Shown: positions 1 to 9,982 of the stretch, piece after piece
Position numbering within the stretch: the first letter of the stretch is position 1
Layout: each line of letters starts with the position of its first letter
DNA from: Puccinellia tenuiflora
Taxonomy: Eukaryota > Streptophyta > Magnoliopsida > Poales > Poaceae
Reading direction: 5' to 3'
Assembly (NCBI GenBank): GCA_012064385.1
Contig: QRDG01002503.1
Coordinates: forward strand, 124,001-188,000
DNA: 64,000 bases
Program-made: the position numbers and the translations under genes
Notes under the pieces: model-generated
Told to the model about the DNA's origin: nothing
Databases searched by the model: none
The model's input: only the letters and a program-made list of their open reading frames with translations

Positions 1-236
1 TTCTCATTTTTTGGGTTGATGGTGGATCTCGTGATGAGGATATTATCAATTCGGGCACGCCTGTTTTTTCTTTGGGAGCAATTGATACTATTATTTCGTC
101 AACGTAGAACTTGTGGATGAAAGCCATAATATCGTTCTTGCTGACATCCTATAGTATTTCGAAACAGTCAGATATAACCGTTTGAAGCATTGCATGTATC
201 TAGGGATACGTTTTGTCCTAAGCGCGCAACAGAGAA
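1..236. other. Unassigned sequence at window edge
   Basis: I recognise no gene, repeat or terminus here. The plus strand has short stretches that read as protein but are broken by stops. It lies outside the left inverted arm of the neighbouring TIR element. Confidence 0.4.
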
Positions 237-378
237 AAATTTTCTGGGACCGGGCCGCACCGTCCCTGGCATGAGGCCCCTTCTTAGATGTTGACAACTC
301 ATCTTCTAACACTAATCGCAAAGCTCCGCGTCTCGTACTACTTCCGTCCAATCTGTACACAAAAATGTTTCAGTATCG
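237..378 (+). repeat. Left arm of a long terminal inverted repeat
   Basis: This stretch is the reverse complement, at roughly 90% by eye, of 9,614-9,743. The best-matched core runs from GATGTTGACAACTCA to CCAATCTGTACAC. The similarity stops abruptly on the outer side near the AAATTTTCTG motif, as expected of an element end. I could not find a convincing target-site duplication, so the exact end is uncertain. Confidence 0.7.
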
Positions 379-3300
379 TACTATCTTGTACGGAGTACCT
401 CTGTAGCGCCCCGACCCCGGAATTATACAGAGAGGCTATGAATCCGACACAACCATCAATGTATAAGACAAAGATCGAGACTTGTGGAACAGAACTGGCA
501 CAAAGCATGACTCTACGACACAAAAGTATAGCAACTCATATAACGAGAAGAATACAAATATTACAAGCAAAAGGATCACAGATCCAACAAGTCAACAAGC
601 GGAAGCGGGTAGTGTTGTCTAACAACAAGAAGCAAATATATGGCCTAAGAGGCCTACAATAAACATCACCCAAGCCAGCTTGTTCCACGGTCCCAAGCTG
701 CCACCTGGGAACCCCAGACTAGTAGTCGACGTCAACGAAGAACCCACCTAGCTGCTCGGTGTCGTCCTCCTCTGAAATACAAAATCATAGAGGCAGCAAA
801 GAGAGACTGAGTACGATGTACTCGCAAGTTTAGTAGGGCGATATAGGCCCAATGACTGACGGAGGCTCTAAAGCTTTATATGTAGTTCTTTTGCATAAAG
901 CTAAGTTTCATAAACAGAAAGATATAAATGACACATGGCATTCGTCTACTCAGAGTATTTTTATAAAGGGGTAAGAGAGTATCATTATCACCTTTCGGTT
1001 CTCGGCGAACCTACTCACAACCATCACCACTCATCTCACACCAAGGCACTCCCTCGACTCACCCTCGAGGAAATGAACCTTCACTCTCTTGTTGATTAAT
1101 GCAACCTTTAGCTGCCATATCAATTAGGTTAATGTTATCTATGAGCTAATCCGCCTTTCCCAAGAGTTTGTCCATAACCGTGGACACGACTTTTCGAAAA
1201 GATTAACCCTGCAGGGGTGTACTATTTTACCCATTGGTACCGTCCGGCTCACCTAGTTGGCCCTCTTCCGGGGAAGACCGGCGAGCGGGCGCGGTTAGAC
1301 CTTTACAATGCACGAGGCTTACTCAAGGACCATCAGTGGTGGAAGGACAGGTTTAGCGCTCCCAGCGCCCTACCCCACCGTCACGTCCTACACACCATCA
1401 TCCTCGTTCCTTTTCCACTCACACCGCACACGCGCAAATGGAAATAGCAAACTAGAGGACCCTTGACAAGCCCCTCACAAATTATTCGGTCAGCGAGGCG
1501 CCCATACACCCACCAATGGAAGCACGCTCGGTTCTTGGTTCTAGCTAAAAGCACTCTCAGCCTAGACGGCAAGAATGAGGCAAACCACCCTCCCCGAGGG
1601 CAACTCATCCAAGCCTTCTTAGCATTTTAAAAAATAAGCACCCCACATATCCACCAAGTCCGCATCATTCCATCTTCAACAACAATTATGGAAATAAACA
1701 ACGGACATAACTAGTATCTCAAATAAGCATTTCTAAGCATGGCTAAGCATATAACCAATAATTATATTTGTATCCGGCCAACACATCAACACTAGGGTTC
1801 ATAGGTAGGGATACATGTGAATGGCTCGGGGAAGAGACATGCATTCATAGGATTCTATATATTTACCAAAAGACATTTGAACCGCATGCAATATTATGGT
1901 GGATAAAATAATTTGATAAAATCATAGGATGCTAGATGCCAAGAAGGTTAGGTTATCTCTTGCCTTGCTGCCCGGGTGCGTAGTACGGCTCGTCGGGTAG
2001 GAAGAGGGACCCTCGACTCCGGGATCTATCGTTACCCAAAAGAATTACAAAGAACACATAAATCACACGAACTCAATATGCAATGCTCAATCACATGATG
2101 GCATGTCCAATTGATGCAAGGATATTATTACATAAATTAAATAGCAACATTAAATGGGGAGCCAAATAGTTAGTGCAATTATTTGGAACCAACCCCACAT
2201 TTATCTTAGTGACCACAATTCTTTAAAAATTATCAAATTATTAGAGAAGTGGCTCAATTATGCATGAACATGACAAGAATGGAGAGGGTTTATTATTCCG
2301 ATCATTTCGGTAATTTATTTGTAATTTTCGGAGCACCGATGAATAAATAGCAAATTAATTAAATAAATGAATTTAATTCACTTAAACAAATTATGAATAA
2401 CATCAAATAAAAGTTTGTGCACATGATGTGATAAGTGCATGGTTTGATAGCATTTGACAAGTTGATCACTTTGACATTTAATTCATAATTTTTGGACAAT
2501 TAATTAAGAAGTTATGAATTTCCCAATTTTGGGAATATTTAACCCATTTTAGGAATTCTTAAATAACCAAAATAAAGTAATTCCAAAAGAAGATTACAAT
2601 GATTCCAAGTGGTAGAGTTTGTTTTTCTGATCAACATGGTATTTCATTTGTTGAAATTGGACCAACAATCGAATAGATATGAATTATTTAAATTCCAAAA
2701 TATTTTCCAATTTGCAGGTTTTACTGTTTGGGCCGGCCTGTAAACCAGCCCAGGCCGGTTAGCAGGCCGGGACAGTGGCAGAGGCCACCGGCCTCAGAGC
2801 CGGCCCAGTCCGGGGCGCAGGCCGGGGTCATGCCCGAACAGGCCGGCCTCGTGGCCGGCCCAGGCCGGGCGTTAGGCCGGGCAAGCACGCATGCACGCGA
2901 CCGGTCAAATGCCGCGACCGGCGCGTGCCGGCGCGGTGACCGCGCGCTGGCCGACGACGAGGTGCACGGCACGGGCGAGGAAAAGGCGCGCGTGGGAGTG
3001 GGGAGGGCGGCATTCGGTGCGACGAAACTCGGGCAACTAATAGACGGCGGCGCCGTCACTTACTGGGCGCCGGAGCGACGTGTGCTTCGGCGATGGGCGG
3101 CGGCCGACAGTGGCGCTCGGAGGAAGGTCAGCACAGAGCACGGGGGAGGGAACAGAGAGGAGGGGAGGGGCATAGGCTCACCCCGGAGAGGATGCCGTGG
3201 ACGACGGAGGTCGGGGAGGCCGGATGGCGACATGAGCGTGCTCGGAAGCCGACGGCCGGAGCGGGAAGGAACAGCCCGGCGAGGTCGATTGCGGCGACCT

Positions 3301-3480
3301 CGGGTCGATTCCCGCGGCGGGGAGGTGCAGCTCGGAGAGGCGGAGAGGACGGCGGTATCGGTTTGCTCTGGGACGGCCAGAATCAACGGCGGTTGTGACA
3401 GCGGCGAGCGGCGGACGTCGGACTCGATTAGGGTTTCCGCCCGGTGCAGAGGATGGGAGAGGGGGGGGGGAAGGAGCAGG

Positions 3481-3921
3481 TGTCGAGGTTAGGGCTCGGC
3501 AAATCCCTGGGTCGAGTACCCCGGGTTGATTGAGGGGGAGAGAGGTGTGCGCTGGTAGTGCCGTCGGCTGACAAGCAAGGATTTACCCAGGTTCGGCCCC
3601 TCGTGGTGAGGTAAAGACCTACATCCTGCTTGTCTGATCTGTATAGATGATGATGTGGAGTTACATGGTGGCCAAAAGGGCGATGGTATGAGACGTGGTC
3701 TCGCTAGGGCTATGCCTATCTCTGTGTTCCCGTGAGCCGGCTCCCCTTATGAGGTGCCCCTGCCTGGCTTCATAAAGGGAGCCCGGTAGGGTTTACATGT
3801 TTTCTTGTATTGTACTCCAAGTCGTGCTTCATGGGCTTCTTTGGGCCTGCCAGGTGGGCCTTTGTCTTGGCGTGCACCAGGTATCACCACCGTGGGGTAC
3901 TCGAAGGGTGACCCCACGACA
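3481..3921 (-). repeat. 3' LTR of the non-autonomous element
   Basis: 441 bp, starting TGTCGAGG and ending CCCCACGACA on the plus strand. It is nearly identical to 7,551-7,991. It is the 3' LTR because the polypurine tract abuts it on the minus strand. Confidence 0.92.
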
Positions 3922-3934
3922 GTAGCCCCCGAGT
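3922..3934 (-). other. Polypurine tract next to the 3' LTR
   Basis: The minus strand reads GCACTCGGGGGCTAC directly before the LTR start TGTCGTGG. Related GCCCCCGAG cores recur many times through the interior of this element. Confidence 0.8.
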
Positions 3935-4289
3935 GCTTAGTCGAATCGTAGAGTCGGGTAAGGACTCTTTCCTCCTGGGCACGCCGTCGGGTTCCTGAAA
4001 GAGATGAGTAAAAATGATTCGACTCCGGCCGTTGAGGGCTTACAGAGGATGGTTTAGTCGGTAACGTTTCGACTGAATATTGATCTCATGCTATCGGGGG
4101 CGCGACAGCGCTCCCGATGGGAGTAGCCCCCGAGATTAAGCTGAATTGCTTGCAATTGAGGTTAAACTCAATTTTTCCTTCAGTCGAAAAGCCCGCTCCC
4201 GATGGGAGTAAAGAAGAGACTCGAGCTAACGGAGTCGCAACTGGCTTTGCGTGACTTACTTTTTACTCGGCCGGTTTGGCTTACTGCTT

Positions 4290-4805
4290 TGAGTTGTACT
4301 CAGCTCATGGAGCTTACTGAATTTCTTTTCCACTCGAATGGACTTGTCGAGTCTATTCAGCTCTTAAAGCTTACTGTATCTTTATTGCACTCGAATGAAT
4401 TATCCGTGTGCTCCATCAGCCCGTTGGCTTACCGTGTATTTTTACTCAGCCTGGTGGTTTACCGTGTATTTTTATTCAGCCCGGTGGCTTACTGTGTATT
4501 TTTACTCAGCCTGGTGGCTTACTGTACGAGTTTCTTCAGCTCGTGGAGCTTACTGAATCTTGGTGTACTCGAATGATCTGTTCGAGATCTCATTCAGCTC
4601 GTGGGCTTACTTAAGGAACTTTAAGGAATCATTGATAAAACAAAGTCTTTTTTCAGCCTGTGGGCTTACTATATGTTGCAGTTTTCAGCCCGATGGCTTA
4701 CTTGTGGAACTCGAATGAGTTTCGAGTGTTCGCTCAGCCTGACGGCCTACTTGGTGGACTCGACAGACATATCGAGTATTTGCTCAGCCGAACGGCCTAC
4801 TGTGT
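4290..4805. repeat. Degenerate ~30-60 bp tandem repeat array
   Basis: The phrase TCAGCCnGnTGGCTTACTG recurs about every 30-60 bp. The most regular part (4,409-4,530) has four ~30-bp units of the form TCAGCCTGGTGGCTTAC followed by a T-rich spacer. Further diverged copies with CTCAGCTCATGGAGCTTAC lie either side. It is internal to the non-autonomous element and shows no coding signal. Confidence 0.7.
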
Positions 4806-5669
4806 TGTTGGTCCTGTATGGCGCAGCCCCCGAGTGTTCGAGTGCGGCCTAGGATTTTCGAGTGGAACCTGTGTGGCGCAGCCCCCGAGTGATTCGAGTG
4901 GCGGCCTAGGTTTTAACTTAGACCTGTATGGCGCGAGCCCCCGAGTGGTTCGAGTGGCGGCCTAGGATTTTCGAGTTATGCCTGTGTGGCACAGCCCCCG
5001 AGTGATTCGAGTGGCAGCCTAGGCTGGACTTAGACCTGTATGGCGCGAGCCCCCGAGTGCGTCGGGTGACGGCCTAGGCGAATTTGTTTGTGGCCTGTGC
5101 GGCGCAACACCCGGGAGAGCATCGGATGCGGCCAAGGCGAGTATGCTGTGGCCTGTGTGGCGCAGCACCCGGGAGAGCATCGGGTGCGACCAAGGCAATT
5201 TTGTTGTGGCCTGTGCGGCGTAGCACCCGGGAGAGCATCGGGTGCAGCCAAGGCGAGTATGTTGTGGCCTGTGCGGCGCAGCACCCGGGAGAGCATCGGG
5301 TGCGACCAAGGCGAGTATGTTGTGGCCTGTGTGGCGCAGCACCCGGGAGAGCATCGGGTGCGACCAAGGCGAGTATGTTGTGGCCTGTGTGGCGCAGCAC
5401 CCGGGAGAGCATCGGGTGCGACCAAGGCAATTTTGTTGTGGCCTGTGCGGCGCAGCACCCGGGAGAGCATCGGGTGCAGCCAAGGCGAGTATGTTGTGGC
5501 CTGTGCGGCGCAGCACCCGGGAGAGCATCGGGTGCGACCAAGGCGAGTATGTTGTGGCCTGTGTGGCGCAGCACCCGGGAGAGCATCGGGTGCGACCAAG
5601 GCGAGTTTGTTGTGTCCTGTGTGGCGCAGCACCCGGGAGAGCATCGGGTGCGACCAAGGTGAGTTTGTC
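4806..5669. repeat. 58-bp tandem repeat array, about 15 units in two subfamilies
   Basis: From 5,090 to 5,669 there are ten near-identical 58-bp units built on GGCCTGTGYGGCGCAGCACC, then GAGAGCATCGGGTGC. From about 4,806 to 5,089 five more diverged units of 57-60 bp share the same frame (CCTGTRTGGCGCAGCCCCCG then GGCGGCCTAGG). The second block therefore looks like a homogenised expansion of the first. Because 58 is not a multiple of three, all three frames stay open for long stretches, so the many ORFs here are repeat artefacts. Confidence 0.9.
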
Positions 5670-5905
5670 GTCGCAGCGGACCGGAGTCAACGCGCGGAGG
5701 TAGTCGACGTGGCGGACCAGAGTCGACGCGCGGAGGTAGTCGACGCGACGGACCGGAGTCGATGTGGCGGAGGTAGTCGACTCGGCGGATCAGAGTCGAC
5801 GCGGCGGAGGTAGTCGACCCGGCGGACCGGAGTCAACGCGCAGAGGTAGTCGACGCAGCCGAAGTAGTCGACGCAGCGGACTGGAGTCAACGCGCGGAGG
5901 TGGTG
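5670..5905. repeat. ~33-36 bp tandem repeat array rich in GTCGAC
   Basis: Units contain AGGTAGTCGACGCGGCGGA followed by CCGGAGTC. About seven imperfect copies follow directly after the 58-bp array. Confidence 0.75.
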
Positions 5906-5914
5906 AAGGTGAAG

Positions 5915-6370
5915 TGCCAGCCCCCGAGTGTCGGAGACGGAGCCGATGAAGGCGGAGTCGACGAAGGCGGGGCCGCCAGCCCCCGAGTGTTGGAGGCGGA
6001 GTCGACGAAGGCGGAATCGACGAAGGCGGGGCCACCAGCCCTCGAGTGTCGGAGGCGGAGTCGACGAAGGCGGAATCGACGAAGGCGGGGGCCGCCAGCC
6101 CCCGAGTGTCGGAGGCGGAGTCGACGAAGGCGGGGCCGCCAGCCCCCGAGTGTCGGAGGCGGAGTCGACAAAGGCGGGGCCGCCAGCCCCCGAGTGTCGA
6201 AGGCGGAGTCGACGAAGGCGGAGTCGACGAAGGCGGGGCCACCAGCCCCCGAGTGTCGAAGGCGGAGTCGACGAAGGCGGGGCCGCCAGCCCCCGAGTGT
6301 CGGAGGCGGAGTCGACGAAGGCGGAGTCGACGAAGGCGGGGCCACCAGCCCCGAGTGTCGGATGCGGCCA
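5915..6370. repeat. 45/60-bp tandem repeat array with a nested 15-bp unit
   Basis: About nine units begin CAGCCCCCGAGTGTCGGAGG and contain one or two copies of the 15-mer GCGGAGTCGACGAAG. The second copy makes the difference between the 45- and 60-bp forms. Each unit carries the CCCCCGAGTG core also seen in the element's polypurine tract. Confidence 0.85.
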
Positions 6371-7530
6371 AAATAAATTATGTATGGCTAAGTAGCCTTA
6401 TTGATTAAAGAAATTATATACGAAAACAACTTAGCTGTTGATGATGCGTAGATTGTATGGTGATTAAGCCGGAACGGCGTGTTGTTGACGCTGCGATGTC
6501 GAGGAAGAAGTCGTCTACATCGGGTCGACGACGGTCGTAGTTGTCCGTGGCGCAGACGCCAAGGCGCGAACGATGTCGACTGCGGAGTCAGTGTAGCCGT
6601 AGACAATGCGGCGGACAGGCCGTCGAGCCGTGGACGCCGTGACTGCCGAGTCTAGAACTCCGTGGCTGTTGAGTCGTGGACGACATGGTTTATCGAGCCA
6701 GAATCTTGAAGACGCCGCGGCTCAATGCCATAGAACTGTAGGCGGTGCGATCCGAATCGCTTGTCCATAGTCGAAGATGGTGGCAGCGTCGGAGTCGCCG
6801 TACTGCCGATCATAGTCGTGCCCCAAGCCGGACACGCGTATGAAATATCTTGCATGTGATTAGCGTCTGCGGCCAAAAAATCCATGCATGTAGCTAGCTG
6901 GCCGGCTTCGATTGAATCACCGTACTGTAGTAGTATTTGATTTATTTGCACAGGAGCTTTCCTTAGGAATCGATCCAGCTAGTGGCTGTTTATTCCTCGA
7001 TGCAACCAGTGGAGTGCTTCCCAGCTGGCTCGGTTTTGACGACGGAAGAACAACAGCGTGGCCGGTGACCTCGGGATATGCAGCTGTCTTCGGCTGGACG
7101 GCAGCTGATCGTTCGGCGCGGGCTTGCTTCGGTTTTTCGGAGCCGCTCGAGGATTTCGTGACGACCGCCAGATTGGATCTCTCAAGGCGTCGTATCCAGT
7201 GCCGCTGCTTTTGACGGAGAACTACCGCGTTGAAGCGGATGATCTGATCAGATACGATCTTGCGGAAGATGACGATGCTGATCGCGTTGGAGCGGACGAT
7301 CCGGCAAGATGCGATCTGGCCGCCATCGTTGATGATAATTGATTACTTAGATCTGATCAGTCGCGTATGCGTACGAGGGTAATGCTGATGTAGAGCCCCC
7401 GTACACTGATCTGGTGCGGCGAGTCACCGCCGTTGTTGATGTAGATTGATCGCGGTGAACCAGATGAGATCTGGCCGCTGTTGCTGATGAAGATTGGAGC
7501 CGCCGAAACGTTGAATCCAGCGCGCATTCT
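6371..7530. other. 5' internal region of the non-autonomous element, no coding signal
   Basis: This is the leader side of the minus-oriented element. It is rich in GTCGAC- and GATCTGATC-type short words but has no recognisable gag or pol motif. Open frames are short and on both strands. I see no gene. Confidence 0.6.
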
Positions 7531-7548
7531 TTCCCACAGACGGCGCCA
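7531..7548 (-). other. Primer-binding site of the non-autonomous element
   Basis: The minus strand reads TGGCGCCGTCTGTGGGAA, two bases after the 5' LTR. The TGGCGCCGT start matches the 3' end of plant tRNA-Asp. The rest departs from a perfect complement, as is common in Tat-like elements. Confidence 0.75.
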
Positions 7549-7550
7549 AT

Positions 7551-7991
7551 TGTCGAGGTAAGGGCTCGGCAAATCCCTGGGTCGAGTACCCCGGGTTGAT
7601 TGAGGGGGAGAGAGGTGCGCGCTGGTAGTTCCGTCGGCTGACAAGCAAGGATTTACCCAGGTTCGGCCCCTCGTGGTGAGGTAAAGACCTACATCCTGCT
7701 TGTCTGATCTGTATAGATGATGATGTGGAGTTACATGGTGGCCAAAAGGGCGATGGTATGAGACGTGGTCTCGCTAGGGCTATGCCTATCTCTGTGTTCC
7801 CGTGAGCCGGCTCCCCTTATGAGGTGCCCCTGCCTGGCTTCATAAAGGGAGCCCGGTAGGGTTTACATGTTTTCTTGTATTGTACTCCAAGTCGTGCTTC
7901 ATGGGCTTCTTTGGGCCTGCCAGGTGGGCCTTTGTCTTGGCGTGCACCAGGTATCACCACCGTGGGGTACTCGAAGGGTGACCCCACGACA
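7551..7991 (-). repeat. 5' LTR of the non-autonomous element
   Basis: 441 bp and nearly identical to 3,481-3,921. It is the 5' LTR because the primer-binding site abuts it on the minus strand. Confidence 0.92.
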
Positions 7992-8869
7992 GCAGGTGAG
8001 ATAGGGAGTGAGGCACGGCAGGGCACGAGGTCCTCTAGTCCTCCAGAGAACCGGTCGGGCGTGGGGACAGGGCGGCATGGTGCTAGGAGGACGGCGTCGT
8101 CGGCATGGGCACGGTCAGCAAAGGGAGAAGAGAGAGAGAGCAGTGAGGATGACAGGGGTGGCCCCCTGTCAGATTTTCAGTCTTTTCCTTTAATTTCTCA
8201 AAAACAGAACCAGGACCCCTCTATTGATTTTATTCGGGCACTAAACAAATTTTATAAAAACTGAGAAAATTCACAGAGGCTCCCCACATCATGTAGCACC
8301 TCCACAAGAATTAGTGTGGCCAAATAAAATGTGTTGCACTACAAATGTTCACAGGGTTTAGATTTGGTCATTTTTGGTAATTCCCAAAATAGAATTATTT
8401 GGAGCACTTAAACAATTCAATAAATTATGAGAATATTTATGGAGGCTCATATTATAACAATGAATCACCCCATAATTTTAGTTTGTATTTTTGGAAAAAC
8501 TTAACTTGGTTCCAACAACGGAAATTGAAAAGAACCAAATTGACTTCTCAAATTTATTTCTCAATTGACAAAGTTTGGAAAAAGAGAATTGGGGATAAGA
8601 AGCAAATTTGGAACTTCCGAAACAATTTGGAAGTTCAAGAAGTAAAGTATTTTGCCAACTTGAGCTTTGCATTTGGTTTGGCCATTTTGGCAATGCATTT
8701 AGTTTGGAAAGAATGTGAGGAAGGGTTTTGCTTCCCTAGCCTTTAATTTGCAAGTGTTGCTTTATTTTAGTTTAGCAAATCTTAGATGGATGCCATGATG
8801 CAATGCAACACAAAAAGCGAAAATTTGGCCCATATTTTAGAGTACCAAATCTGGGCTGTTACAACCTCG

Positions 8870-9613
8870 TACAGTTCCCATCCGAAAGAAAGCATCAGTT
8901 GTGCTCCATCTGCATCTCGCGAAAGCGCCGGCGCCGGCGAGCGTCGGACTCTTGCCGCCGCTTTCTCCTCGTGAGCGCCCAGTACTTGATGGCCGCCTCT
9001 TGGTCGCCAGCGGCCCCACCGCGGCTCTGCTGCTTCTCGCGGAAGTGACGGCGCCGGCGTGCGCCCGATGCTTGATTCGACTGATGGTAGAAACGAATCC
9101 CCAACCCGTGCTTGACATTAGAATGCTAGTTAGCCAGGAAGGTTCTTTTGGTTGCAATAGTCACAATTGTTCTGTGTGCAAAGTTATTTGGAGTTGCAAT
9201 CAAAGAATTATTAGTGCTTTCCCTGTAGTCACGATGCACATCAAGTTGCTAGTCCATGGATTGTCACCGTGGATATGGAAGTAGAGGATATGGAAGTAGA
9301 GCTAGCTGACGCTCGTCTTATGCGATTCCACGGGCGGAGTAGTGGCCATGGCAACTTGATCGCTGGACGAGTCGAGGCAAAAGGAAGGACCTGTTTGTGC
9401 GTCTTTACTCATCTCATCACCGGTACGCAGTGCACCGTCGGCGGTGGCATTGGCGGTGTACTGGATCGACGGCGGAAGTCGTTGCCGACGGTTATTCTAC
9501 CGACTCCATGATCTTCTCGCCTCAACACCAGAACGCAACGCGTTGGTTGCAATTACCAGCTGATCGTGTGCCTGATTTGTCGGTCTCGTCCGGCAAACAG
9601 ATGGAAAGAATAG
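8870..9613. other. Interior of the TIR element; GC-rich arginine-coding stretch on the minus strand
   Basis: No transposase is visible. At about 8,895-9,104 the minus strand stays open and holds two related segments reading ARRRRHFREKQQ and ARRRRRFREMQ, about 38 codons apart. This could be a tandemly duplicated captured gene fragment, but composition alone can give such peptides. The remainder (9,105-9,613) shows nothing recognisable. Confidence 0.35.
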
Positions 9614-9743
9614 GATACTGATACGTTTTCGTGTACAGATTGGACGGAAGTAGTACGAGACGCGGAGCTTTGCGATTAGTGCTAGAAGCTGAGTTGTCAA
9701 CATCTAATGAGGGACCTCAGGCCAGAAACGGTGCAGAAAATTT
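9614..9743 (-). repeat. Right arm of the long terminal inverted repeat
   Basis: Inverted copy of 237-378. Similarity ends near CAGAAAATTT, about 240 bp beyond the 3' end of the glycosyltransferase gene, so the TIR element sits immediately downstream of that gene. Confidence 0.7.
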
Positions 9744-9982
9744 ATATGTGAATAGCTAGATTGTTGATCCTCTTCGCGATCGAGCGACCCTCTCATTTGA
9801 TCTCCATTAATTTTTTCATGATAATTTTCTTGTTTTCGGTCCGAAACTTCTGGACACACGTTTTTATTCCTTTGGTGCATTGTAATTCCATGTTGAGTTT
9901 ACCTAAAAGATCGCATATATACGCTAGTAGCTAGAATTATAGCATTCCTTTGCATACCCTCCAAATGTTACATCGATCATTG

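Larger units (their letters stand above)
3481..7991 (-). mobile_element. Non-autonomous LTR retrotransposon (Gypsy/Tat-like signals), 4,511 bp
   Basis: It has two 441-bp LTRs (3,481-3,921 and 7,551-7,991) that differ at about three positions by eye, so it is young. The flanking duplication is GCAGG (3,476-3,480 and 7,992-7,996). On the minus strand the right LTR is followed after AT by a primer-binding site starting TGGCGCCGTCTGTGGG, and the left LTR is preceded by the purine tract CACTCGGGGGCTAC. The 3.6 kb interior has no gag, protease, RT or integrase and is largely tandem repeats. It must use proteins of another element. The tRNA-Asp-like primer site and the purine tract resemble Tat-lineage Gypsy elements; this is an inference. 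Confidence 0.9.
402..8864 (-). mobile_element. Solo LTR (Gypsy, chromovirus-like), interrupted by a younger element
   Basis: On the minus strand the LTR begins TGTAACAGCCC at 8,864 and ends GGGGCGCTACA at 402. It is flanked by a perfect 5-bp duplication, ACCTC, at 397-401 and 8,865-8,869. Without the inserted element (3,481-7,991) and one copy of that element's duplication it is about 3.95 kb, close to the 3,942 bp LTR at 44,367-48,308, which has similar ends. No internal domain remains, so unequal LTR recombination probably removed it. The stretch at 2,700-3,480 is very GC-rich and gives long spurious ORFs. Placement in a Tekay-like chromovirus group is inferred from the TGTAAC...CTACA ends only. 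Confidence 0.85.
237..9743. mobile_element. Small TIR element (possible non-autonomous MULE), split by a solo LTR
   Basis: Two inverted arms of about 130-140 bp (237-378 and 9,614-9,743) enclose a little unique DNA plus the solo LTR at 402-8,864. Removing the LTR and one copy of its duplication leaves an element of about 1.04 kb. The interior at 8,870-9,613 has no transposase. Long arms with a short unrelated interior fit a Mutator-like non-autonomous element. That class is an inference: no 9-bp target duplication was found, and a fold-back or other TIR element is possible. Confidence 0.5.

Noticed and set aside
340..365. A Stowaway-like CTACTTCCGTCC motif
   Set aside because: It is inside the long inverted arm rather than at an end, and no TA duplication or short hairpin element fits.
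288..662. A 124-codon ORF crossing into the solo LTR
   Set aside because: It starts in the inverted arm of the TIR element and crosses the TSD into the LTR, so it is formed by the insertion. The similar frame at 9,497-9,703 is simply the other arm.
2728..3492. A 254-codon Arg/Gly-rich ORF
   Set aside because: It lies in the GC-rich leader of a solo LTR and has equally long frames on the other strand. No domain is seen.
5090..5669. Could the regular repeats be a CRISPR array?
   Set aside because: There are no unique spacers: the whole 58-bp unit repeats. The setting is a plant retrotransposon.
5084..5813. Long overlapping ORFs on both strands across the 58-bp array (up to 241 codons)
   Set aside because: The unit length is not a multiple of three, and the unit lacks stops in several frames, so every frame stays open. 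The peptides are mere periodic translations.
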